A model generated the notes under the pieces. That model was not told where the DNA came from, did not search any database, and saw only the letters and a list, made by a program, of their open reading frames with translations. A stretch of DNA of 64,000 bases, from NCBI GenBank assembly GCA_034769895.1, contig CM068372.1, positions 235,060,843 to 235,124,842 of the forward strand, in the 5' to 3' direction. Numbering within the stretch: the first letter of the stretch is position 1; each line of letters begins with the position of its first letter. Made by a program: the position numbers and the translations under genes. Below are positions 33,701 through 46,119 of this stretch, piece after piece. Source of the stretch: Magicicada septendecula (taxonomy: Eukaryota; Arthropoda; Insecta; Hemiptera; Cicadidae).

Positions 33701-35029
33701 ACTAGGTTTCCAGAGATAGTTCCCATCCTTTCCAGTACTTTTTTGGGGACAAGTAATGTAGTTCACAAGATAATTAAAATGGTGATATTCTATTATCGAT
33801 GTCTCTCTTACACTGTACAAGTTCGTACCTTTGGCGTTTACTTTTCTTTTGTGTCTCATGTTGTATCGTCAGTCTGTGCAACGTATATAGACCTACAGAT
33901 AGCTGTAGCTTATCCTTCTTGTCTTACATTAATCTCCTGCAAAAATAAAAGTATCGAGACATTACCGAGACAACTTGTGACAGAGCATCTTCGCACAGAG
34001 CATCTTAACCAAATATACTCTTGTTATGTGTAACCAAGGACATGCTTTTCGATGGAAATATCTGAAATTAACAAAGCAGGTAATGCTTAGTAGTATAAAA
34101 ATAATTGCTATGTGCCAACATTAAAATACTTACAAAGTGATAAATCTCTATTCTTGAGTATATTATTACTGACTTTCATGGAAGTCAGTATAAAAAGCAT
34201 GTTCTTCTGAAATTGTATTTTTGATAGAAAAATAAAATCCTTTATTTGCATAAGCTAAAGTCAGACAAGGTGTTAAGCAAGTTATTATTTTAATTTATAT
34301 GATGGTATACGTGCTATGAAACTAGACACACGTTGTCAGGAAAATGTTCCAAGTGAGAGGGCGCATTACTATATGGACAATAAGCAGCGTGGAATAATAT
34401 AGTTCGTCGCGTGATGGGATTTCCATACAAATTATCAGGCTTACGCATTGAACAGTAATATTTTTCAAGAAAATTTCAGTTTCTACTACAGTTATCATTT
34501 TTCTGTCAAATATTCATAATTCCTTCACTTATAACAGATATAGTACCTTTTTACCAAAACGACGCAACTCCACAGGCACAAGCCTAGGAAAAGCTACGGG
34601 ACTTTCTTTTGAAAGATGGTGTAGAAGGAGATGGAAAGTCTTTCATGACGAAGTGATATGAGAGGACACATGGAAAAAAGGTTGTGAGGTTATGGAAGTG
34701 TCTCGTAAGGAAGAACTATCGATGTTTGAGGCGCATGGATACAGTAATTGAATGATGAATTACAAGGCTAAGTTATGACAGAAATGGTGAGGAAAGCCAA
34801 GAAATAGGTTCTAGTGTCACGTGACTGTAGAAACGGGCTTGGAAAGATAGAGGGATTTTAAATACAGGCCGACGAACCAACCACCGGTCTCCGGCTTGAG
34901 GTTGCGTAAAAAAGGTATGTGTATTTCATGCTGCTGAACACATGCATGTAAACTCCAGCCTATGGTGTTAGTATTCGGGTAGTTCCTGAACTCTTTAACA
35001 GAGGATGAACTCTTTAACTCTATCCATTC
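30736..35029. other. No confident gene; one weak exon candidate
   Basis: Mostly AT-rich. Contains ATA/ATT-rich tracts near 30780-30890, a small hairpin ACTGACTT/AAGTCAGT at 34168-34189, and TAGGCC-type sites near 31841 and 32479. Open frames such as 33560-34033 (157 codons, plus) look like chance: they match no family and have ordinary composition. Confidence 0.55.
31718..31765 (+). CDS. Weak candidate first coding exon
   Basis: GTCATGG gives a good start context at 31718. Sixteen codons (MATGTCIEPKTGKLPA) then run to GCG followed by GTAAGA, a good splice donor in phase 0. The open frame itself continues to 31930 if unspliced. A TTTATAAAAG box at about 31700-31709 lies too close to the ATG to act as its TATA box. 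No downstream exon could be identified, so chance is the likeliest explanation. Confidence 0.13.
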
Positions 35030-36208
35030 TTCATTCTCTTTCTCTTCTTCTTTTGGTCCTCTATCCATCTCCTGTATAAATTTCTCTCTCCTGTCATTCG
35101 CCTCATTTCCATGATGTTCTTCCCTCTACTAATTGGCAAGTCTCTGGTATTTATCTTCTAATTGCATTCTGTATCGGCCCTTGGTCTTCTTCTATCTACA
35201 TTATTTTTTATATATCTTCCTTGTTCCACTTGCACTGCATGTTCACACCAATGCAATTATTTCCTTTCTATTTCAATAAACAGTTGTGTCTTTTCTAGTT
35301 CGTCTCTTGTTCTTCGGTTTTCGTATCATGTCCCTTGAAGTTTTACTATTTTCAGGTATTTCATATCCGCTGCTGTTATTCTTGATCTGAAGTTTGTGGT
35401 ATTACTGTATATAGGAGGACATTCGTTTTTATGCTGATTTATCTTTTACTTATGAGGTTATTACAATAAGTGTTACAATAGTACTTTACAGTTAGGTATA
35501 ATAAGTATTACAGTGACAACAGGGTTAGGGTATTTCCAGAATTTAATGTAGGCTACATATAAATTCTGGTATAGGGTTAAGTAAGCATTTAGGTATAGGA
35601 TTCTAACCATTTTATACTCTGTGCCAGTAGATATGTTCGTTTTAACTGGTCTGAGAAAAAACATTAACAATTTTTGAGGAGAAATTCTAGAGAATCTTCT
35701 TCAAATAAAGTTTTGGTTACGGATGGAAGAAAATTTTTTTACTTATTGGAACGATTTTTTAAAAGTCACCCCACATTAAAATGTACCGTTTTCCTAAAAG
35801 CTTCATTACAACGAATACACAACTCTGAGAGGCAGAAGGGAAAAGAAGAAGCATAGAAGAAGAAAAAGAAGAAGAAGAAGAAGAAGAAGAAGAAGAAGAA
35901 GAAGAAGAAGAAGAAGAAGGTACATTATACGAGTCCAATTGTGACACGCCTAGTAAAGACGTATTTATTATTTACACATAATCCGCTTTAATAACTTTAC
36001 TTGTCGAATTTTTAGTTTCTTCATCCATTTCTCCGTATTTATGTATTATGAATCCAAAACATACGTACTTCTCTGTATTGCTGAACTGTTTTTCGTCAAT
36101 AATTGTTGGCATTTTTGTTGTTCTGTCATCCTTATTAACACGAATTATTTTGCTTTTATTATGTGTTACTTCCTTTTTCTTGTTACTTGTTACTACTTTT
36201 TTATCCAA
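35030..36208 (-). pseudogene. Decayed RTE-like LINE, two fragments
   Basis: The segment at 36208-35969 (minus) reads KSKIIRVNKDDRTTKMPTII and a K-Y-V-x-F-G-F-I-I run followed by DEETKN, matching the part of LINE reverse transcriptases around the Y-L-G-x-x-I motif. About 570 bp further along, 35400-35030 reads ITAADMKYLKIVKLQG, NRRTRDELEKTQLF, then RRRPRA, the usual post-RT tail ending near a basic RGRP-like box, with stops. The intervening DNA holds an (AAG)n tract and no coding similarity, so it is an insertion or has decayed beyond recognition. The second fragment might come from a separate copy. Confidence 0.5.
35862..35919. repeat. (AAG)n microsatellite
   Basis: Nearly 20 uninterrupted AAG units, preceded by imperfect AAG-rich sequence from about 35840. 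Confidence 0.96.
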
Positions 36209-39200
36209 CTGTCTTAATGATAGTTGCAGTCAGTACAATGCCATACAATGACAATAATTTCCCATTCGAATTCTGTTTTATTGTCAGAGACCTATCTGTC
36301 ATGTATGAGTCTAAAAGTTGTTCCTGATCATAACGTTGATTTTTAAAAGCAATTTTATGACCAGCAGAACACTATTCAGTTGTGACACAAGCACGTTAAA
36401 TCGACTTCGATCCAACGAGGAAACGTGACGGAATAACCTCGATCATTGTATATGGCAAGAAATACAGTTCTGGTAAAACATAACATCCACATCTGTCTGT
36501 TCCAATTCCCCTAAAGTTACAAATAATGATAACGCTTAATTTTGCATATGCATAGCTAGATACGGAAGTTTCAGAAGGAAGTGTGTTGAGATTTTTAATT
36601 TCTAAGGGATGTAAACAACATAATATCTTATGCTCAACATCGACTGCAATCATGACAATAAAGAGCACAGTTAACGTAGACTACATTGTAAGAAATGTAA
36701 CCACTGAAATCCCGAATGCTTCCACGTCTTTGCTGAATTATGATCTGGCTCCCTTTGGAGAAACTGACTTCGAATCGAATTTTATCAGCACTCACAGTTG
36801 GCAAATTACTGCCACATGGATTATTGAATTAATGAAGGTTAAAAAAGGTTTGCTGCGCAAAACGTACGTTCTAAAGTTGATGTCACGGTAATCTTGTTTG
36901 TACTTAATTTTCGAAATAAACAAATATTATCTAATCACTTTTTGTCGGGTTATCAAAATGCAGTGTTCAAAAAAATGTATATTTAATTGCTGCAGTATTG
37001 CCTGACGTCACTTATCACATGCGCTGTAGAACTGTTGCACTCGAACTGCTTCCATACTCTTCCAGCGAAACTGCCATTTGTGGCTCTAACATTGTACAAT
37101 AACCAGTTTCTTTTTTCTTTTCTTTACACGTCTGCGTAACGACAAGAATTTTTGAAAAGTTAAATTTAATGTACAATTTTGAGTCAGTCCCTTCACTATT
37201 TCAATTAATGATTAACAATTTATTTTAAGAACATTATAGCACTATAATAATTACTTCGTTATTAAATTACCTGGAGAGTATCTAACAATCTCAAAACCTT
37301 AAGTAGGTACTCGTATCTACGTTTTAAAATAAATAAATATGAATAAAACATTTAAATAAAAATTTATTATCTAATAAACCGTTTGTTTTTGGAATGTGAG
37401 GTCTTGAGGCAGCTGTGTGCGGTCCCTTGAAAATAAATAATTATAAGAATTAACTTGGCATTTACTACACAACTTATTAAAGCCATTTGAAACCTATTAT
37501 TTTCAATTGAACATTTACAAAATTAATTTGTACAAATATTAGGAATAAAGTTCAACAAATTTCCCTTAACATCTCTCATAATGTAACTCCATTCAGACAA
37601 ATTTCAGCAAATTGTCACAAAATTGTAAGTTTCTAATTGCAGAAGCTTAAACATAATATTTTGCTAGTGACCCGTATAAAGTTTAGTATTCTGTTTTCAA
37701 AGTATTGCCCTGAATAAATGACATTTTGATCCTTGTGTTTTGCATCCGAAATAAATTCGAGGAGTTTGTTAGTTTTACGTGTTTATTACGATGTCTTTGT
37801 GTCTGTAGTACCTGCAGTAGCACTTCTTCATTATCGGGTTTAGAGTTCAAGCACATGGGGATACCACGCTTCTACTGTGTTTACGGAGGCGAGAGTCGAC
37901 ATTGAAATATCACGGATTGTATTGTACCAGAATACCGTAAGCCTATAGCACCAGAGGTACATTTTTTTACGGCACATGCTGGCATATATTGCCGTTTTTG
38001 TTTATAACACCTTCACCTAAAAATTTCTAACTTCTTAATTTCATTTCATATGAAAGAATGCAATTTTTGTTACAAGAAAAGTGATTGGGATTAAAGCAGA
38101 CAATCCAGCAGAACTCGTTTTCCTTAAGTTCTGCCGTGGTTTTCACTTTCCTGCAGTTTTCATCTGAGTTTATTATGAAAACATTATTTAAATGTTTCGC
38201 TCGGTTCAACCGTTAAAAGTTGTTTTTGTTTATCCGTGTGACACACACAAGTATATAAATTTATACATAACTGATAAGAGAACAGTTATCAACGTGTAAC
38301 GAGTTATGAGTCAGAGGGAGGCACGTGGCCGTGTCGTGTGCTAACCTAGATTCTATCTACACGACACACCTGTAGGGCCATTTGTTGCTGTGCGCCGCCC
38401 GGTGACACCGAGCCCATGCGTATTGGGTTTCTGCGCGCTTAAAATATCACCGTTTCCGAGCGCGTTTTTATCGTAACAGCTTCCGATGACACAGCTGTTA
38501 ATGATGACACCTACAACGGTATCAAACAAACAAATTTTCGTTCTGTTGTTTTCGGAATCGCTTCTAACCTTGTTAACGAGCCGACAACGCGATTAAACCG
38601 CTGTTATCAAACCGCTGATGGCCGTGTTTAGAATTTTATTGTAAACATCCATTTTCAAAACAATAATGAAATTGAGGTTAAGGAAATGGAGCAATGCGTA
38701 GATGAGGTATAAAGTTATAGACTTTACCCTCAGTTCAATTTCTCTTGTGTACGTAGAGTCGTATAATTTATTCACTTGAATAGCGGAGAAAATACATTAA
38801 CGAAACACAAAAACTTAATTCAGTTGGTAGCATTCATCTGTCAGGCAAGTCATTCAGATTTTGTGTGGAAGCATTTCCGTGTAGTTTACATTCCCCGTAC
38901 ACTGACAGAAATTATTTACTCTTTACGCGCCTTTCTCAAAGTAGCAAACAACTTGTAAAGAAAGGTGTTTTCTTCCAAATAATATTTAATTTTTATTGCA
39001 GAATACAGACTTAATTTAAATAAATGTATTTATGTGATGTTTATATAAGCCTGTTGTTGTGTGGCAGCGTTGCTAAAATGGACAGTTAAGGCACCCATTC
39101 CACTTTGTTGCAGAGATAGTATCGCTTATGTACGTAACAAGAATAACAATTTTCTCGGCACGCTGCCTCAAAGTAAATCTCTGCATACATTTACGAGTAG

Positions 39201-39854
39201 CCGGTCTCCTGCCCTCTGGGTACTATAAATCATCGGCGGTTCCTACAGTCCTTGGACTAACATTAACAGTCGACTAAACTGCGGAGAACGACGAACGAAA
39301 GGGGATGGACTTAAAAATGAAAAACGTATACTGGCTCGCTGGAAGAAAACCGTAGCTTCCTAAGCACACAACTATCCATCCGGTTGAGCTATAGGCTACA
39401 GTTTGAACTATTAGGAAGTGTAAACATTTCAACAATTAATACAATACAGCACTTCCTGTACTGCATTAGACTGAAGTCGATATCCCTGAGAGGTATGTGA
39501 AATAGAGAGAGACTGTAGACACGCGCATATGCAGTGGTGTAAACAAACAACGACTACTGAGAAATACTGATTCACATTACATTATCAAAACTCACTAAAC
39601 GCTCACTTTCCTCTCATCTAAAAAAAAATATGTTTCTCCCAGGCTCCCGAAAACTTTTAATTTGTACGAGATACTTGTAACGCATCATTGGAATGTCTGC
39701 TTTTTCAATTAACACTTTTCTTTTACTTCTACATTTCTTCCACTTGAATCCCACACTTTCAAACATTCTACGTAAGTCTTAAGTTAACTTCTGAACTTTG
39801 ACCACCGACTATATCCCATTGAGACAAGACAACCCTTAACTGCCTTTTAACGCA
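36209..39854. other. No gene seen
   Basis: AT-rich; the longest frames (e.g. 36583-36891, 102 codons) are unrecognised. GC rises locally at 38300-38600 without a recognisable gene. Confidence 0.6.
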
Positions 39855-40332
39855 CAGCTGCACGGTTAACGAGTTCCCTCACCTCTGCTGTAGCTTTTCT
39901 CAGTATTTAACTAGTAACCATCTCTCTGGTGTTTTTCTATAGTCTCTGGCCAGAACAATTCTTTCATTGTCTCCTAGTGTCCAGCTGCACAGTTGGTTAG
40001 TTTATTCACCTCTACTTGTGGCGTTCATAGTACGTCGTAAATGTACTCCCTCTTGGTGTTTTTTCTACGCCTTTCCACCAGAACAACCCTTAGTCTCGCT
40101 AAGCCTCCAGCTGCCTTGTTAATTGGTTCAATCACCTTCGTTGTATTCTTCTGGGTATGTCCCATTCATACTTATCTCTAGTGTTTTTCATGCATTTAGC
40201 TAGAACACTTCCAGCTACACCGTTGAGTAGTTTATTCAACTCTGCTCCTCCTTCCCTTCTTACAATTAATTCAGTCACCCTTATTGTATCTTTCTCAGTA
40301 TTACAATCGTGATTCTTTCTCTGGCGTTGTTC
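39855..40332. repeat. ~104-127-bp tandem repeat, left part
   Basis: Units begin CAGCTG(C) or CAGCTA at 39855, 39982, 40108 and 40212. Shared segments include GTT.A..(G/A)GTT...TCACCT, CTCTGGTGTTTTT or variants, and CCAGAACAA or TAGAACA. The next unit is interrupted at 40332 by a hAT element and resumes at 42312. Confidence 0.7.
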
Positions 40333-42311
40333 CAAGGGCGTCGCCAAGGGGGGGCAGGGGGCAGCTGCCCCCCTAGAGATTCGAAAAAATGTATATAGGA
40401 GAATGAAAATGAAATGAAAACGGTGTCGTTTGAAATTAATATAACAAAAAAATAAGCGAAATAAATAATTATGTTGGCCTAACACTAATAAAAAAAACAT
40501 CGACACAAACTATGTATACGCACTCGACTGTACTTCAAAACGCAGCGAGCTTGGTTTTGTGTACATACGTACCACTCACACAAACGCACGGCGTTCGCGA
40601 GGACGCGCGCGAGTCCGCTGCAGCGCGCGGGTGAATGTTTCCCGCTCCCGCGCTCCTCTACGTCCCGTTGATACCTAAAATTTACGTTCTGCGCGCTGCG
40701 CAGCGCAACGCGCCTATGCTCCGATCGGCGGACGAAACAGCTGACATTTCTGGAACTGAATAATTATCGATTGGGCTGCGATATTTCCATGAGGAAACCA
40801 ACGAAGTCGAGGAAGTGTTCGTCGGATTTGTTGAGCTGAAAGCTCTGGACGCGAAATCCATTGCACAGACCATCGATGAGTTTTTGGCAAAAGAAGATCT
40901 TAATCCAGAGAAATGCGTTGGTTTGGGATTTGACGGTTGTTCGACGATGTCTGGAACAGACAGTGGTGTGCAAGCAATCTTGCGCAAAAAATACACCAAA
41001 GCTTTGTTCTTTCATTGCTCTTCGCACAAACTGAATCTAGTGATAATGATTTCAATACTCTGCCTGAAATTCGGAACACCGTGGGAACCATCAAAGATAT
41101 CATTTCATTTTTTCGGGAATCAATTTTTAGAAGGAAGTTGATACCTAATATTTCCAGGCTCTGCGAAACAAGGTGGAGCGAGAAACACAAAAGCATCAGA
41201 GTTTTTAAGCGGAATTTTCCTATTATAATGGAGGCCTTAGAAACATTATCGCGTGAAGGAAATGGTGCGACTAGAAAAAATGCTTTTCAGCTCCATGCGG
41301 TTGCTTCTAGAGTTTCGTTTATTCTTAGCCTTATTTTAATAGCCAAATACTCAGCTTTGATGGAACCAGTTGTAAACGTGCTCCAGTCCATAGCTTTGGA
41401 CGCGGTCAAAGCCTCGCAGCACATTAAACGCATTTTGCAACTGCTGACAATCCCGAAAAAGTCACAGATGAAATTATAAGGGATGCTACTGTCGTTGCGG
41501 AAAAACTCGGACTGGGGGAGGACATGAAATCAGTGCCGCGCATTGTTGGGAGACAACATCATCGAAGCAACCACCCAGCAGGAAGCCCTTCAGAATTCTG
41601 GAGGAGGTCTTTAATAATACCATATTTGGACTCCATTATTACTTCTCTTGAAGTGCGTTTTGCTGAAGAAAACACTCCATCATTCGCATTATCTAAATTA
41701 CACCCGGCACAAATGCTAACCATGTCAGTGGAAAATCTCACAGAAGCTTGCGAAACCTTCGCCCAATTTTACGATTTACCGAACATAAAAAATGAAATCG
41801 AACTTTGGCGAAAATTGTGGCAGGATAAACCCAACCCAACAGAACTAACCGTTGTTGATGTCCTAAAAGAGACGGAAAACTTCTTCCCTGAAACGGGAAA
41901 AGCTTTAAAAATTTTGATTGCTCTACCGTACACAACCTGTACTGTGGAGGATCCTTTAGCAGCTTAAGAAGAATAAAAACCTGGCTGAGGAGCACTATGG
42001 TAGAAAGTCGTCTCAATTGCCTAGCAATGATGAGTGTTCACAGAAAGCTTATTTTTGACAACCTAGAGGATTTTATTAATAAAGTGGTCGACAAATTTGC
42101 AAAAAGCCGAGAAGATTATGTTTTAATTAATTTTTGTTTTAAATTTCTTTAATTTTTTAATTTTTTTTAATTTTTTTATAAATTTTTCTTGAATTAAAAA
42201 CTTAAAAAAAAATTAAATCATTGTATCTATTTGTACCTACAATTCATATTTCCCCCATCCTCTCTCTCATCTTGCCCCCCCCCCCCGGCTAATTGGCTGG
42301 CGACGCCCTTG
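40333..42311 (+). mobile_element. hAT-superfamily element inserted in the tandem repeat
   Basis: Perfect 14-bp inverted ends CAAGGGCGTCGCCA (40333-40346) and TGGCGACGCCCTTG (42298-42311). The 8-bp target duplication CGTTGTTC lies at 40325-40332 and 42312-42319. Poly-G after the left end and poly-C before the right end extend the symmetry. The plus strand encodes a truncated, frameshifted transposase. GC-rich DNA at 40560-40720 precedes it. Confidence 0.93.
40740..42152 (+). pseudogene. hAT transposase (ZMYM/KIAA1586-like type), disrupted
   Basis: Starts within the protein (ADISGTE-stop-LSIGLRYFHEE), so the N-terminal zinc-finger part was deleted. Next, FVELKALDAKSIAQTIDEFL and KCVGLGFDGCSTMSGTDSGV hold the G-x-D-G motif of the hAT catalytic core, then FFHCSSHKLNLV. 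A frameshift near 41045 moves to LPEIRNTVGTIKDIISFFRE and LCETRWSEKHKSIRVFKRNF. Another frame carries the 41524-41967 segment. A last shift at about 41945 gives the dimerisation domain SFSSLRRIKTWLRSTM and NCLAMMSVHRKLIFDN, ending at TAA 42150-42152. Several indels and stops rule out activity. Family assignment is by these motifs and agrees with the 8-bp duplication. Confidence 0.85.
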
Positions 42312-42370
42312 CGTTGTTCTATGCATTTAGCTAGAACAAGCCCGAATTTCTTCAAGTGACCAACTGCTCT
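42312..42370. repeat. Continuation of the ~125-bp tandem repeat
   Basis: CGTTGTTCTATGCATTTAGC followed by TAGAACAA resumes the unit interrupted at 40332, and CAACTGC near 42360 matches a worn unit start. Confidence 0.6.
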
Positions 42371-44889
42371 GTTGGAGTTATGATATGTCCATAAACATGC
42401 CTGTCGACGTTGAAGGATTTCACACGCCTTTGTGCTAACTTCCTCTCGTATACATGACTGTCATTTCAAAATCTGACACCTGGTTCTTCTTTCTTTTCCT
42501 TTTTTTTCGCGTTTTTGGCGTTATATATGATTGCCTTTGTGAGTGGGTGCCAGCCTGCCTGTGAACAGGTTATGGAGCTGTCATGAACCATTGGCCTTGA
42601 CAATCTAACGTACTAACACAACACACTCAATCGCACTTTATCCGCTCCATCACAGGCGCAGAATTCAATCTCATGCAGTTCAATATCCTTTGAGCAAGAA
42701 TGTATTCGTCGTAGAAGCTAATATTCTGACTGCTAATAAATAAACGTTTTTCTGCAAAGTAGCCCTGTTTCCGTGTTTGCCTGTTCCTGTGCTTCTACGT
42801 CTGAAACATTTCAGTGTGATTTTATTACTTGACAATCTATCCTTACAGTGCACTAACTATTCATTACGGGAACCTTTATACTACAACACACATTAAGACG
42901 TGTAGTGTAAAGGTTACTGTGCCCGTATTCACTGACATGTTAGGTATGACCTATTTCACATCTCATCCCTAGATGAGAAATAAATGTGTCACATATTTTG
43001 CTATAGTTAATATCTTCATCCAAATTTATTTATTTTTTTTAATTTATTGAGTATTGAAATTATAAAATTTAAGTTATACAACAGGGAGACTATATATGAA
43101 CCGCGGATCATGCGTTCAACCACTTGTCTAGAGATCCAATTTGTCTTCTGAATAGCTTACTGTGAAATAAAGGATATCTGTCGCCTTCTATACATACCGT
43201 CCTGGAAACGCTGTGAAAGAGAATGTCGTAGCGGGCCACGCCCCACACAGATCAATAGAAACAATATTATGAGAGGCCTTGGAATCATGAACACACTCTC
43301 ACACAAATGAAATTAAAAATAAATTCTTAACAATATGTATGTAGAACTGAATGTGCTCATTAGGAGAAGTTGCTATCTGAAAGATTTACAAGTTCGTTGC
43401 ATCCTAATGTGTCAAGCGAATTTTAATGGTGTCAGCCATTTGATTTGTTACCTCAGACTTTTGGCAATTGTGTCCTTGCGGTTGGCCTCTTGAGGCTGGT
43501 ACAGCCATATCGTGTTAGCGTGGTCAAATCAAATTGTGACATACGGATGAAAAAATTGTTTATATTTCTGACAGGAGCCCGTGAAAACCTTTCTTTTGAT
43601 TCAAGTCATTTCACTTGATTTTCTTAATAACTTGGAGCTAATACGGATTTTAAATATTTGTATTTCGGTAATTAACGTGTATAGGCCTATTTGTTAAGAC
43701 ACATTAACGTATTATGTTTTAATCAAAGTGTAAAACAATTTAATCCTATTGTGTACCAGAAAATGTGTTTAGCATATAAAAGAATATTTATAAGAATTGT
43801 GTTGTCTATATTAACTAGGGACCAGCAGTGAATCTGCAACTTCCGAGTCTCCTGAGATAATTTTTTCAGTCTTTCGTATACAAAATACCAAGTCTTAATA
43901 TTTGTTACGACTAAATCGGAGCCATGGTGACTTAAAATTATATTGTAGCCATACTGTCCTTCTTCTGGGTGTTTCCTTAAAAGATTGAATGGTCATATAG
44001 TTTACAAACCAAAACAACTTAATTATTTGACTTTTATTTTCAAAATTCAAAAAACCCGAATTGTGGTGGACCGCAAGATAGTAATAACACTGTAATATGT
44101 AATAGACCTCGTACTTATAAAACACTATCACATCATACTCAGAAATGAAGTAGTATCGACAAGGTACAAGTAAACGTCAAATATTTCAATAAAATGTACA
44201 AAATAATTTTTAATCGCTGAAATTGTATCGCAACTGTGCTAAATTCAGTAGATATTTACTTCAGTTAATTGCATAACAGTTTTTGTAAATATGATTAGTA
44301 CATTGTATTTATATGACCTACTTATTGACGTAAAATAACATTGCCCTTTGTTTATCAGCTCTACAAGCCAACTCGTAAATAATAATTATTTAGAAAACTC
44401 TATGATTGTTTCGCACTAAAATGTTTTAATTTAATTTACAACGAGAAAAACGTTCTGTTTAAAATTACTTTCTAGTTATTCCGTAATGCCGACTTTATTA
44501 AATTTAATATTCTTTCCAGTTTAATATAATCAATTAGTAGCAGAAAGATTGAAAAACAATGTATCAATTAATCAGTTACATTATAATAATTATATCGTCT
44601 TGCTGACTGTACGTAAGTGTACTTCTTAATCCATAATTCGTTAGTTAATAGTATGAATATTAACGAATCTTCTACTTTACTTAGAAAGTCATTACTTTAG
44701 TTAAGTAAATATTTTTCATATTTGCAGCAGGACTTATTGGCCCAAACTTAGTTATTTTTCTCCCATAGCACTTTTTATTTTCAAATTTCTCATGACCGCA
44801 TTCTCCACTACCACAAAGATGTCTTTCTCTCTCTTTCTTATTTTCAGGTATTACCCATGATACAAATGAGACTGTCGTATTTTCCAGTA
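42371..44889. other. No gene seen; one hairpin
   Basis: AACCTTTATACTACA (42871-42885) and TGTAGTGTAAAGGTT (42901-42915) form a 15-bp stem with one mismatch-type (A-G) position. No supported coding frame. A TATAGGCCTATT octamer site is near 43681. Confidence 0.55.
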
Positions 44890-46115
44890 CTGTACACCGC
44901 TCGTCGTCTTTTTCCGGCGCCTGGAATCCAGTTCTTAGTTGATTTGTTAAACACGTGTCTCAGACTGGCCTACTTTCCCAAGAAATAGCGAAAGGCGACA
45001 GTTATAGTGATCCCGAAGCAGGGAAAGGGAGCCGACAACCTCCGGCCCATCAATCTTCTATCCGCTACGTCAAAGGTGCTCGAGTGGATTGTACAGCGTC
45101 GAGTACGAGACCATTTAAGAAACTTTGACGTCCTGGTCCCCGAACAGTTCGGCTTCCGTGTAGGGCATTCCACCACTCATCAGCTGATGAGAATGGTGGA
45201 ATACATCACGTACTCCGGGTGTCGGAAAGAAAAGACCGTTGATTGATTTTTAGATGTTGAGAAAGTCTTTGACAGCGTATGGCACGATGGGCTTTTATAC
45301 AAATTGCGGGAAATTCAGCTTGCAGATTGATACCTTCATCTGATCGCTAGCTTTCTGACGGAAAGTACCTTCTGCGTGAGAGCAGATGATTCTGTCTCTT
45401 CCGAAAGACGAATCACTGCCGGCATCCCTCAAGGAAGTGTTCCCGGCTCCCTCCTGTTTTCAGACTACATCAACGATATACCGAGACAGCCTGGAGTCCA
45501 GATATCCCTACGATTACGGGCCGTCCTACGACTACAGCACCAGCTCGATAACTGAAGGTGTCGTTAAACGGGACCAAGGGTGTAGCCGTCCTATTCTCTA
45601 AGCACCTGAAAGATCCGCAGAGGCAACTTCGCATCGACAGATTGCACCTGGTCCAACGAAGTGAAGTACCTCGGTGTACACCTAGATCGTCAGCGCACCC
45701 ACACTCAGATAGTTTATAAACGAGCGTCCGCTCGTCTGGGCTTACTGTTTCCACTCCTTGTCAGCTCGGCTGTGACAAGGAAATTGGTTAAAATGATCGT
45801 CGGCGCGTATCTGCTGCCGGTCATTCATACGCTGTCCCGATCTGGGGATAGCTTACCGTCACGAATAAAAAGAAGTTGCAAAGAGTCCTCGACAGAGGTC
45901 TTCGGCTAGCGGCCAGAGTCCCCCGTCAATTTTCTTCACACCTTCTGAGGATCGGACTTGGCGTTCGCTCCTTGGACGAAACTATCAGGCGTCTTGGACG
46001 AAAATTTTATTCAAGTGCGGCAAGAATCCCAGATAACCCTCTTATAACCGGGCTGGGCCAGTACCATATACGTCCCGGTAATTCGTGGAAACGACCTCGG
46101 TGTGTACTGCGCTAG
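44890..46115 (+). pseudogene. Jockey-like LINE, reverse transcriptase and C-terminus
   Basis: The plus strand encodes FLVDLLNTCLRLAYFPKK then a stop (where Trp is expected), and RKATVIVIPKQGKGADNLRP, NLLSATSKVLEWIVQRR, EQFGFRVGHSTTHQL, LDVEKVFDSVWHDGLLYKL, and AGIPQGSVPGSLLF. These are RT motifs 0-4 of Jockey/CR1-type LINEs. The YADD region near 45500 is lost to frameshifts. VKYLGVHLDRQRTHTQIVYK, RLGLLFPLLVSSAVTRKL and the ending RLGRKFYSSAARIPDNPLIT follow in shifting frames to TAG 46113-46115. 5' truncated and inactive. The next base begins the TAGG duplication of the LTR element at 46120, which therefore inserted right behind this LINE's stop. Confidence 0.85.
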
Positions 46116-46119
46116 TAGG

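Noticed and set aside
33560..34033. 157-codon plus-strand ORF
   Set aside because: No recognisable domain, patchy hydrophobicity and no splice or promoter context; an AT-rich genome yields such frames by chance.
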